Shown here: positions 1 to 5,159 of the stretch, in pieces
Layout of the letters: each line of letters starts with the position of its first letter
Numbering within the stretch: the first letter of the stretch is position 1
Source of the DNA: Bacteroidetes bacterium CG23_combo_of_CG06-09_8_20_14_all_32_9
Lineage (GTDB): Bacteria > Bacteroidota > Bacteroidia > Bacteroidales > GWA2-32-17
Assembly: GCA_002771395.1 (NCBI GenBank)
Contig: PCSS01000379.1
Span: forward strand, 305 to 5,463
Length of the DNA: 5,159 nt
Direction: 5' to 3'
Notes under the pieces: generated by a model
What the model was told of the DNA's origin: nothing
What the model saw: the letters and a program-made list of their open reading frames with translations, nothing else
The model's database searches: none
Translations under genes and position numbers: made by a program

Positions 1-995
1 CCCCAACCATGCCTATGGATTATGTTGAACGCGTGTTAACCTCAACTTTGCCCGGAGTTGATAACATGTCACCAAAATTAACGCGAAGAGTAAAAATCGG
101 GGAAATCAGCATTGTGTTAACAGGAATTCTTCCAAAGAGCGAAATTGCTTCAAAACCCTTATGGCAAACTGCCGGATTAGTTGGAAATGACATTAAAACT
201 GCTTGCGCACCTACAAATGAAGCAAATAAATCGCAAGGATACGAAGACGAAAAGCTTAAACGAAAAATTATTGATACCCTGAATCGTTACGATTGTATGG
301 TGGGCTTTCAAATAGCCAAACGCTTAAAGGTAGCCGATAATAGCAAATTAAACATTTTAGGCCAGGAATTTACAGTGGTAAAAGTGTTACCGGAAACCGG
401 CACTGTTGACGACGACAGGGTTTTTGCTCACCTTAATACTGTGCAGAAAATATTAAACATTCCAAATCAAATAAGTACCATAGAGATAATGGGCTGCTGC
501 AATGCCATTACCGAAGGATTACTTGGTAAATTGCGAAACATTTTGCCCGATACAAGAATTACAACCATCAGTCAAATTGTATCAACCCAAATAGAAACCA
601 ACAGGTTAATGGATAAAGTAACACTTATTTTTTTAATCATCATCTTTTTTGTAGGTGGAATATCAATGGGAAATTATATATGGGCAAATGTTAATGAACG
701 CCACAAAGAAATTGGTATTCTTCGTATGATTGGAGCATCAAAAGGAATGATTTATAAACTTTTTCTGTTAAAAGCACTCTTTCTGGGTTTAACAGGAGGA
801 ATTTTAGGTTATGTTATAGGAACTGTTGCCGGAGTTATTTTAGGTCCGTATTTAGCCGGAATTACAGTACAACCTCTTTATTTATACCTTATTTGGTCAT
901 TAGCACTTTCGGTACTTATTTCATTAACAGGTACTCTTATTCCTGCATATCTGGCATCAAAAATTGACCCTCATACTAACTTACAGGAGGAATAA
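1..995 (+). CDS. ABC transporter permease, MacB/FtsX type (5' end outside window)
   Basis: Membrane subunit of an ABC exporter. The frame is open to the left edge (Pro-Thr codons at 3-8 precede the first ATG at 9). The N-terminal membrane helix usual for this family is missing, so the gene starts upstream and ATG 9 is probably internal. Counting from ATG 9, residues 1-200 are the extracytoplasmic (MacB periplasmic core-like) domain. Three hydrophobic segments follow at about 204-226, 255-281 and 290-316, the usual C-terminal FtsX layout. The motif RHKEIGILRMIGAS (231-244), just after the first of these, is typical of FtsX/MacB permeases and forms the coupling region for the ATPase. The extracytoplasmic domain has four cysteines: C66, C96 and an adjacent pair C163-C164 (motif MGCC). 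The substrate is unknown. The family includes lipoprotein release, peptide/drug export and cell-division members. Its stop lies 2 nt before the ATPase start, so the two are surely co-expressed. Confidence 0.9.
   Translation, partial: PTMPMDYVERVLTSTLPGVDNMSPKLTRRVKIGEISIVLTGILPKSEIASKPLWQTAGLVGNDIKTACAPTNEANKSQGYEDEKLKRKIIDTLNRYDCMVGFQIAKRLKVADNSKLNILGQEFTVVKVLPETGTVDDDRVFAHLNTVQKILNIPNQISTIEIMGCCNAITEGLLGKLRNILPDTRITTISQIVSTQIETNRLMDKVTLIFLIIIFFVGGISMGNYIWANVNERHKEIGILRMIGASKGMIYKLFLLKALFLGLTGGILGYVIGTVAGVILGPYLAGITVQPLYLYLIWSLALSVLISLTGTLIPAYLASKIDPHTNLQEE
985..990 (+). promoter_or_regulatory. Shine-Dalgarno-like AGGAGG before the ABC ATPase
   Basis: A perfect AGGAGG lies 7 nt before the ATG at 998, inside the last codons of the permease (Leu-Gln-Glu-Glu-stop). 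Bacteroidota genes generally do not rely on Shine-Dalgarno pairing, and the other starts here lack one. It may be a working site for translational coupling, or simply the codons for Gln-Glu-Glu. Confidence 0.5.
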
Positions 996-997
996 AA

Positions 998-1696
998 ATG
1001 ATTTTACAAATTGAATATTTAACCAAGCAATATTCGCATAAAGATGGCTTAATTAATGCCATTGACGATATTAACCTCATCATAAACAGAGGTGATTTTG
1101 TAATTATTACAGGACCTTCCGGCTCGGGAAAAAGCACTTTGTTATTGGCACTTTTCGGGTTGATTAAACCTACATCGGGGCAAATAATTTTTAATAATGA
1201 ACGAATTGACAATGCTTCTGATAACATCAAAGCAAAAATCAGAAAAAAACATACTGGTTTTATTATGCAGAATTTTGCACTTATCCCCTATTTAACTACT
1301 GTTCAGAATGTAATGATTCCATTGAGTTTACAAGGCGTAAATAAAACTGAACAATTTAATCGTGCATCTGAAGTGCTTGAATTTGTTGGGTTAAAACATC
1401 GCATAACCCATTTACCACGCGAATTATCTATCGGCGAGCAACAACGAGTAGCAATTGCACGAGCTTTAGTACATAACCCGTCAGTTATTTTAGCAGATGA
1501 GCCTACAGGGAATTTAGACCCGGCACTTTCACTGGAAATTCTTGATTTTTTAAGAAAGATAAATCGTGAAAAAGGAATTACGGTTATTATGGTTACACAC
1601 AGTCCTACAGCCTCCTCAGAATATGGAAATTTAAAAGTGCATTTAAAAGACGGGAAATTAGTTGAAAACAAAGAACTAATTAGTGTCCATCCATAA
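998..1696 (+). CDS. ABC transporter ATP-binding protein, LolD/MacB type
   Basis: Cytoplasmic ATPase that powers the permease encoded just upstream. The 232-residue protein is the usual size for a stand-alone nucleotide-binding domain of the LolD/MacB/FtsE group. All catalytic motifs are visible: Walker A GPSGSGKST (39-47), Q-loop Gln91, signature LSIGEQQR (143-150), Walker B VILADEP (163-169) with catalytic Glu168, the PTGNLD D-loop region (169-174), and H-loop His201. The signature has Ile in place of the first Gly of LSGGE/Q, a position that tolerates change, so the protein should be active. ATG 998 is 2 nt after the permease stop and has a good ribosome site. LolD itself would need LolC/E partners and MacB an attached membrane domain. 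Since neither is shown here, a precise gene name is not justified. No accessory subunit follows: the next 162 nt are non-coding. Confidence 0.95.
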   Translation: MILQIEYLTKQYSHKDGLINAIDDINLIINRGDFVIITGPSGSGKSTLLLALFGLIKPTSGQIIFNNERIDNASDNIKAKIRKKHTGFIMQNFALIPYLTTVQNVMIPLSLQGVNKTEQFNRASEVLEFVGLKHRITHLPRELSIGEQQRVAIARALVHNPSVILADEPTGNLDPALSLEILDFLRKINREKGITVIMVTHSPTASSEYGNLKVHLKDGKLVENKELISVHP

Positions 1697-1707
1697 AGTC
1701 AATAAAA

Positions 1708-1769
1708 TGCCACGAATTGCACGAATTAATATTTTTATTTTTTTAGATTTATTCGTGGAATTAGTGGCA
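1708..1769. repeat. Imperfect inverted repeat, possible dispersed REP-like element or terminator
   Basis: The left arm TGCCACGAATTGCACGAAT (1708-1726) and right arm ATTCGTGGAATTAGTGGCA (1751-1769) are complementary at 17 of 19 positions, around a 24-nt T-rich loop. Each arm is built of two near-identical 8-nt units (CACGAATT at 1711-1718 and 1720-1727). It starts 12 nt after the ABC ATPase stop and is followed by a T-rich stretch (1774-1784), so transcripts could form a terminator-like hairpin separating the ABC unit from the ars operon. From memory, strings of the CACGAATT kind recur between genes in many Bacteroidota; I could not check copy number. Confidence 0.75.
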
Positions 1770-1777
1770 AATGTTTT

Positions 1778-1785
1778 TATTTTTG
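1778..1785 (+). promoter_or_regulatory. Candidate -7 promoter element for the ars operon
   Basis: TATTTTTG matches the Bacteroidota -7 consensus TAnnTTTG. It lies 73 nt before the arsR ATG, directly after the inverted repeat. No convincing TTTG -33 element sits 19-21 nt upstream, and the region is T-rich, so chance is possible. If real, transcription would start near 1792 with an untranslated leader of about 67 nt. Confidence 0.3.
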
Positions 1786-1821
1786 AAGGACATTACAGAT
1801 AGATACTAATTACCTAAATAT

Positions 1822-1833
1822 TGATATATAACA
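1822..1833. promoter_or_regulatory. Candidate ArsR operator
   Basis: TGATATATAACA is an imperfect palindrome, with five of six positions matching between half-sites TGATAT and TGTTAT. It lies 25 nt before the arsR start. ArsR-family repressors usually bind AT-rich dyads overlapping or just after their own promoter, so the placement fits autoregulation. The dyad is short and the background AT-rich, so this is tentative. Confidence 0.25.
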
Positions 1834-1858
1834 GACAAACACCTTAAATTAGAATAAT

Positions 1859-2197
1859 ATGGTTTACGCAAAAACACAACTTTTTGATGAATATTTTCAG
1901 ATTTGCTCAGAATTTTATAAAGCTTTGGGGCATCCTGCCCGATTAGCCATTTTAAAATATCTTGCCGAAACAAAAACCTGTATAACCAGTGATTTTGCGG
2001 AAGAATTACCTTTAAGCCGCACTACGGTAAATCAACATTTGACAGAACTTAAAGATGCCGGACTAATTGTAAGTCATGTAGAAGGAACTAAAACATATTA
2101 TTGTCTTAATCCCAAAAAAATTAAAGAGTTCAAAAAAAAATCTGAAAGTTTTATAAAAAAAATTAATGTCGGTAATAATTATAGTTGTAAAAAATAA
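1859..2197 (+). CDS. arsR: ArsR-family winged-helix transcriptional repressor
   Basis: DNA-binding metalloregulator, 112 residues, the normal size for ArsR/SmtB proteins. It is expected to repress its own operon and release DNA when arsenite or antimonite binds. The motif ALGHPARLAIL (22-32) is the family hallmark. The helix-turn-helix covers about 40-69, with recognition helix SRTTVNQHLTELKDAGL (53-69), then a wing ending at YYCLN (80-84). Cysteines are C16, C41, C82 and C110. C41 lies where many ArsR proteins have a Cys-x-Cys or ELCVCDL pair, but here residue 43 is Thr, so the classical three-Cys site is incomplete. C82 and the near-terminal C110 might complete another site. It is first in a three-gene operon, with stop 4 nt before arsC, and no Shine-Dalgarno is visible at its AT-rich start. 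The ars role follows from its neighbours as much as from its sequence. Confidence 0.92.
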   Translation: MVYAKTQLFDEYFQICSEFYKALGHPARLAILKYLAETKTCITSDFAEELPLSRTTVNQHLTELKDAGLIVSHVEGTKTYYCLNPKKIKEFKKKSESFIKKINVGNNYSCKK

Positions 2198-2201
2198 TTT
2201 T

Positions 2202-2618
2202 ATGAGAATTTTAATTTTATGCACCGGGAACTCATGCCGAAGCCAGATGGCAGAAGGAATTATAAGAAAACTGAATTCTAAAATAGAAGTTTTTTCGGCA
2301 GGAACGCGTCCCGAAAAACAAGTTAATAAATATGCCGTTAAAGTAATGAGTGAAATAGGAATTGATATCTCGCAACATTATCCAAAACATGTGGATGATT
2401 TTATTTCTCAATCTTTTAACTATGTTATAACAGTATGTGATAATGCAAAAGAAGCATGTCCTGTTTTTATTGGAAAGGTAGGAAAGAAGGTTCATATTGG
2501 CTTCGAAGACCCTGCTGACGCAAAAGGAACTGATGAAGAAATTATTGCTGTTTACAGAAAAATCAGAGACCTGATAAAAATAAAATTTACAAAATTTTAC
2601 AACGAAGAAATATGTTAA
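2202..2618 (+). CDS. arsC: Arsenate reductase, low-molecular-weight phosphatase type (thioredoxin-coupled)
   Basis: Cytoplasmic enzyme that reduces arsenate to arsenite for export. The 138-residue protein begins MRILILCTGNSCRS, which holds the CX5R anion-binding loop (C7 to R13) with nucleophile C7, shared with low-molecular-weight tyrosine phosphatases. The redox relay pair C79 and C86 (VCDNAKEAC) has the same 7-residue spacing as Cys82/Cys89 of Staphylococcus aureus ArsC, and D103-P104 supplies the general acid. All three catalytic cysteines point to the thioredoxin-coupled class, not the glutaredoxin-linked E. coli type. No thioredoxin gene is in the window. The start at 2202 is preferred because it places the catalytic loop at the usual position right after the first beta strand. 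An in-frame ATG at 2166 would add 12 residues and overlap arsR. It lies 4 nt after arsR and 30 nt before the preferred acr3 start (2649). Confidence 0.95.
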   Translation: MRILILCTGNSCRSQMAEGIIRKLNSKIEVFSAGTRPEKQVNKYAVKVMSEIGIDISQHYPKHVDDFISQSFNYVITVCDNAKEACPVFIGKVGKKVHIGFEDPADAKGTDEEIIAVYRKIRDLIKIKFTKFYNEEIC

Positions 2619-2628
2619 TTTAAAATAA

Positions 2629-2652
2629 ATGTTTATATGAATGTTTATATGA
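2629..2652 (+). repeat. Perfect 12-bp tandem duplication over the acr3 start
   Basis: ATGTTTATATGA occurs twice back to back (2629-2640 and 2641-2652). The unit is a multiple of three and contains an ATG in the acr3 frame, so the gene has two in-frame starts, 2637 and 2649. Each unit also forms a tiny out-of-frame ORF, ATG-TTT-ATA-TGA, whose stop overlaps the in-frame acr3 ATG. Confidence 0.9.
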
Positions 2653-3692
2653 AAGCAAAACTTAAATTTTTAGACCGCTATTTAACTTTGTGGATTTTTC
2701 TAGCAATGTTTATTGGGGTATTTTCCGGTTATTTATTCCCTGCAATAGCGCAGTTTTGGGAATCTTTAAAATCATCGCCCGAAAGCACAACCAATATTCC
2801 TATCGCCATTGGTTTAATTTTAATGATGTATCCGCCATTGGCAAAGGTAAAATACGAAGAATTGGGTGATGTTTTTAAAAATACTAAAATACTTGGTTTA
2901 TCGCTTGTTCAAAACTGGATTATTGGTCCTGTTCTTATGTTCTTACTTGCAATTATTTTCCTTCAGTTCAACATTGATTATATGTACGGATTGATACTTA
3001 TTGGCTTGGCTCGTTGCATAGCCATGGTAATAGTTTGGAACGAATTAGCCAAAGGCGATACTGAATATGCTGCCGGATTAGTGGCTTTTAATTCCATATT
3101 TCAGGTTTTATTTTTTTCGGTTTATGCATATTTTTTTATTGCAATTTTGCCCGGTTGGTTTGGGCTTCCCGTAAATGATACGGTATCAAAAATCACCATC
3201 GGTATAATTGCAAAAAGCGTATTTATTTATCTTGGAATACCTTTTATTGCAGGATTTTTAACTCGTTTTAGTTTAATCAGAATAAAAAGTAAAGAATGGT
3301 ATCACACTAAATTTGTTCCTTTTATTAGTCCTCTAACACTTATTGCATTACTCTTTACAATTATTGTAATGTTTTCGTTAAAAGGGAAATACATTGTTGA
3401 AATTCCCTTGGATGTTGTACGAATTGCTATTCCCCTTTTAATTTATTTTATAATAATGTTTTTAATTTCCTTTTTTATGAGCAAAAAAATTGGTGCAAAT
3501 TATGAGCAATCAGTTACATTATCGTTTACAGCCGCAAGTAATAATTTTGAGTTAGCCATTGCGGTTGCCATTGCGGTATTCGGTTTAAATTCTCAAGAGG
3601 CATTTACAGCAGTAATCGGACCATTGGCAGAAGTGCCCGTTATGATTGGACTTGTGAATGTAGCATTTTGGATTAAGAAGAAGTACTATTAA
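2637..3692 (+). CDS. acr3: Acr3-type arsenite efflux permease
   Basis: Inner-membrane carrier that expels arsenite, using the proton gradient in known members. The 351 residues are typical of the Acr3 family. About ten hydrophobic segments are visible, near residues 16-35, 54-69, 86-109, 115-136, 146-171, 187-208, 227-247, 260-281, 291-313 and 322-345. The conserved cysteine is in [16 protein letters not shown] (C127). The conserved glutamate is in [19 protein letters not shown] (E305). Both types of residue are essential in characterised Acr3 proteins, so it should be functional. The N-terminal [14 protein letters not shown] is also typical. The start could be 2637 or 2649; the latter ([11 protein letters not shown]) leaves a more usual N-terminus and would give 347 residues. 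It is the last gene of the arsR-arsC-acr3 operon. No clear plus-strand terminator follows. Confidence 0.95.
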   Translation: MNVYMKAKLKFLDRYLTLWIFLAMFIGVFSGYLFPAIAQFWESLKSSPESTTNIPIAIGLILMMYPPLAKVKYEELGDVFKNTKILGLSLVQNWIIGPVLMFLLAIIFLQFNIDYMYGLILIGLARCIAMVIVWNELAKGDTEYAAGLVAFNSIFQVLFFSVYAYFFIAILPGWFGLPVNDTVSKITIGIIAKSVFIYLGIPFIAGFLTRFSLIRIKSKEWYHTKFVPFISPLTLIALLFTIIVMFSLKGKYIVEIPLDVVRIAIPLLIYFIIMFLISFFMSKKIGANYEQSVTLSFTAASNNFELAIAVAIAVFGLNSQEAFTAVIGPLAEVPVMIGLVNVAFWIKKKYY

Positions 3693-3741
3693 ATCACCAA
3701 AAACAATAGTCTGGTAATATTTTTTTGAATAACGAATATTG

Positions 3742-3840
3742 ATTAACCCCGTTGGAAGTTGGCAGTCCTGCCTACTGATATTGCCACTTGTTAAAGAAAC
3801 GCATTTTATGCCTGTTCAAAGTATATCTAACGGGGTAAAT
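3742..3840. other. Inverted-repeat-bounded element with possible branched fold
   Basis: ATTAACCCCGTT (3742-3753) pairs with AACGGGGTAAAT (3829-3840) at 11 of 12 positions, including four G-C pairs in a row that stand out in this AT-rich spacer. As RNA the stem continues inward to 3756/3826 with one G-U pair. Inside, 3757-3766 can pair with 3780-3789 (one mismatch, two G-U), and GCAT/ATGC (3801-3804/3808-3811) forms a small hairpin, giving a possible three-way junction. No open reading frame of note lies inside, no T-run follows, and no clear target-site duplication flanks it. It could be the folded 3' end of the ars message, a small RNA, or a mobile-element remnant. Confidence 0.5.
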
Positions 3841-3923
3841 AATCCCTGTTCTAAAATCAAAACTTTTCTTGTTATATAATGTTTTAAAAATCAAATATTT
3901 TAAAAAAACTACCAAACTGTTGC

Positions 3924-3968
3924 AAAAATAAAAAACTCCGCCTTTGTTTCTGAATAAAAACGGAGTTT
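3924..3968 (-). terminator. Rho-independent terminator of the lipoprotein gene
   Basis: AAACTCCG (3933-3940) and CGGAGTTT (3961-3968) form a perfect 8-bp stem with a 20-nt loop. Read on the minus strand, the stem is followed by TTTTTTATTTTT (complement of 3924-3935). It begins 20 nt after the lipoprotein stop. On the plus strand no T-run follows, so it should not terminate the ars operon efficiently. Confidence 0.8.
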
Positions 3969-3988
3969 AAAGTTCTTAAAATAAAACT

Positions 3989-4849
3989 TTACTGCATTAC
4001 GAAAGGATAATTTACTCCATTTACGGTTGCAATTGCATCAGCATCGCAAGTTCCGTTGCCATAATCAATTGTAATTGAAGGATGACTTGTAACAGTTAAA
4101 GTTAGTATTCCTTGTTCTATCCACCTGCAACCAAATTGGGTTATTAAAGGGTGAGCATTATCAATTGTAAATGTATAAGTTGCACCAGTAGTGGTTGTTC
4201 CGTTTGCTGTTCCTTTTGTACTAAACTTATTATCCCAAAAATCTAAAGGTGTAGATTCACCAAAAATCCATTCGGTAGTACGGTCTGTATTCCATGTATG
4301 ATGGTCACCATTTGGATGTGTTATCAAAGCATTTGTTACAACAACATGCCAATTAAGATTCTGATTTGAATTTCTTCCATTATTAGTGATAGTTTTTGTA
4401 CCTTCAACTTTATAGCCATCAACATAATAATTATCAGTAGTTACGGTTACTACTGTGCCAGAATCATGAAACCATCCGGTTGTTGTGTAAAGAAGTTTTC
4501 CTTTGCGTATTCTGTAATCAAACCCCTGACAACCTGCCGTACCAAAATCAACAGTAATGTGTTTTGGCCAAGTGATTGTATCAAATTCTCCTGTTCCAAG
4601 AGTGATTGTTACACAATAAGACATAGGTCCTTCTAAAGATTTTTTACCTCCGCAGGAATCCTGTACAATGGCATTCGAATTATCAACTTGTTTGTAAACA
4701 TCATCAAACATGTTGCTTGCCAAAGAATTTTGTGAGGCTGCCAAAACATCATCTGTAGATGTGTTGTTATTTTCATCGTTGTTAGTGTCCTTTTTGCATG
4801 AAAACAATGCAAGGACAAGGACTACCATTAAAAAGCCGAATCGTTTCAT
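3989..4849 (-). CDS. Predicted lipoprotein of unknown function
   Basis: The 286-residue protein starts with a lipoprotein signal: MKR, a hydrophobic stretch (5-16), then lipobox LFSC with lipidation Cys18. After the Cys come KKDTNNDENNN, a polar, partly acidic linker; similar Lys/Asp-rich segments act as surface-export signals in some Bacteroidota, so the protein may sit on the outer face of the outer membrane. The rest (about 65-286) is rich in Thr, Gly and aromatic residues in alternating patterns, suggesting a beta-sheet fold. Notable strings are DTITWPKHITVDFGTAGC (90-107), DNYYVDGYKVEGTKTITNNG (139-158) and ITIDYGNGTCD (259-269). Five cysteines (66, 79, 107, 241, 268) may form disulfides, leaving one unpaired. 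I recognise no catalytic motif. Similar proteins are, from memory, widespread hypotheticals in Bacteroidota. It is a single-gene unit, convergent with the ars operon, with its own promoter and terminator. Confidence 0.88.
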   Translation of the reverse strand: MKRFGFLMVVLVLALFSCKKDTNNDENNNTSTDDVLAASQNSLASNMFDDVYKQVDNSNAIVQDSCGGKKSLEGPMSYCVTITLGTGEFDTITWPKHITVDFGTAGCQGFDYRIRKGKLLYTTTGWFHDSGTVVTVTTDNYYVDGYKVEGTKTITNNGRNSNQNLNWHVVVTNALITHPNGDHHTWNTDRTTEWIFGESTPLDFWDNKFSTKGTANGTTTTGATYTFTIDNAHPLITQFGCRWIEQGILTLTVTSHPSITIDYGNGTCDADAIATVNGVNYPFVMQ

Positions 4850-4871
4850 AAATTATTTTTTTTGGTTTGTG

Positions 4872-4879
4872 CAAATATA
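4872..4879 (-). promoter_or_regulatory. Bacteroidota-type -7 promoter element of the lipoprotein gene
   Basis: On the minus strand the sequence reads TATATTTG, an exact match to TAnnTTTG, 22 nt before the lipoprotein ATG. Transcription would start near 4865, leaving a leader of roughly 15 nt. The best upstream TTTTG (minus strand, 4899-4895) is 15 nt away, shorter than the usual spacing for a -33 element. Confidence 0.6.
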
Positions 4880-5010
4880 AAGAAAATTGAAATACAAAAT
4901 TAAGAAAAGTATTTGAAATAAAAAAAAAATAACATTTTATTTAAAAACAAATCTAATCTATTAAAACCTTAAATATTTTGGCATTTTTTATTTCCTGGTT
5001 ATATTGATTT

Positions 5011-5068
5011 TACCTTTGTGATAACTTGGTGCTTTAGTGCCTTGGTGGCAAGTCTTTTCGCCACAAAG
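5011..5068. repeat. CTTTGTG-type degenerate tandem repeat with hairpin
   Basis: Degenerate 7-9-nt units follow one another: CTTTGTG (5013-5019), CTTGGTG (5025-5031), CTTTAGTG (5032-5039) and CCTTGGTGG (5040-5048). CTTGGTGGC (5041-5049) then pairs with GCCACAAAG (5060-5068) across a 10-nt loop with one mismatch. From memory, strings of the type ctttgtg/cttagtggc are dispersed intergenic repeats in Bacteroidota. The first unit also contains TACCTTTG (5011-5018), a match to the -7 promoter consensus, but without a -33 element or a downstream gene in view. Confidence 0.6.
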
Positions 5069-5159
5069 ACCAGAACTCGTGATCTAATCAATTTTTCGGT
5101 AATGCAATCGCAAACTACTTTTTGATAAATTGTTCATAATTGTTATATGGTTAAATTGT

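Larger units (their letters stand above)
4850..5159. other. Gene-free 310-nt end region
   Basis: No plausible coding frame is seen. The first 130 nt are very A/T-rich and hold the lipoprotein promoter. Positions 5011-5068 hold a repeat-like segment. The last 90 nt show no recognisable signal on either strand. Confidence 0.7.

Noticed and set aside
1303..1671. Minus-strand open frame opposite the ABC ATPase
   Set aside because: The plus-strand frame has every ABC ATPase motif; the antisense frame resembles no known protein and is a by-product of it. The same holds for the minus-strand frames at 976-1230 and 2232-2495 and the alternative frame at 4633-4818.
2166..2201. Longer arsC start at ATG 2166
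   Set aside because: It would add 12 residues before the first beta strand, overlap arsR by 32 nt and push the catalytic Cys from residue 7 to 19, unlike the family.
3746..3836. Integron attC-like site (GTTGGAA and ATCTAAC core-like boxes)
   Set aside because: The GTT box comes first and the AAC box second, with GTT/AAC facing outward, the reverse of attC order (RYYYAAC first, GTTRRRY last); no integrase or cassette is seen.
3961..3968. Bidirectional terminator serving acr3 as well
   Set aside because: After the stem the plus strand reads AAAGTTCTTAAA, with no T-run, so only minus-strand termination is supported.
3968..3991. Small inverted repeat TAAAGTT/AACTTTA over the lipoprotein stop codon
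   Set aside because: It is only 7 bp and AT-rich, in a strongly AT-rich spacer, and expected by chance.
5011..5068. CRISPR-like array
   Set aside because: The units are 7-9 nt, degenerate and contiguous, without spacers.

Overview
The window is AT-rich DNA that looks like a Bacteroidota (Bacteroidetes) chromosome. Three things suggest this: AT-rich translation starts mostly without Shine-Dalgarno sequences, a TAnnTTTG-type -7 promoter element upstream of the last gene, and a lipoprotein with Lys/Asp residues after the lipidated Cys. Two intergenic repeats also resemble dispersed repeats I recall from this phylum. No species can be named from the sequence alone.

Layout. (1) Positions 1-1696 hold the end of a MacB/FtsX-type ABC permease, whose beginning lies left of the window, and its LolD/MacB-type ATPase. 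They are separated by 2 nt and form one exporter unit. (2) Positions 1697-1858 are an intergenic spacer with a 62-nt imperfect inverted repeat, a candidate promoter element and a candidate operator. (3) Positions 1859-3692 are a compact arsenic resistance operon: an ArsR-family repressor, a thioredoxin-coupled ArsC arsenate reductase, and an Acr3 arsenite efflux permease. Its start region carries a perfect 12-bp tandem duplication. (4) Positions 3693-3988 are a convergent intergenic region with a possible branched secondary structure (3742-3840) and a terminator for the gene on the other strand. (5) Positions 3989-4849 (minus strand) encode a predicted lipoprotein of unknown function. (6) Positions 4850-5159 have no gene but carry the lipoprotein promoter and a second dispersed-type repeat.

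How the genes work together: arsenate entering the cell is reduced to arsenite by ArsC, and Acr3 expels the arsenite. The ArsR repressor presumably senses arsenite and controls the operon. The upstream ABC exporter could be unrelated, but its permease has an adjacent Cys-Cys pair plus two other cysteines in its extracytoplasmic domain, so a thiol or metal-related role is possible. The ars genes themselves are ordinary. The less ordinary items are the Cys-bearing ABC permease, the reduced cysteine set of ArsR, the duplicated acr3 start, the structured element after acr3, and the uncharacterised lipoprotein. I see no clear evidence of a wholly new biological system.
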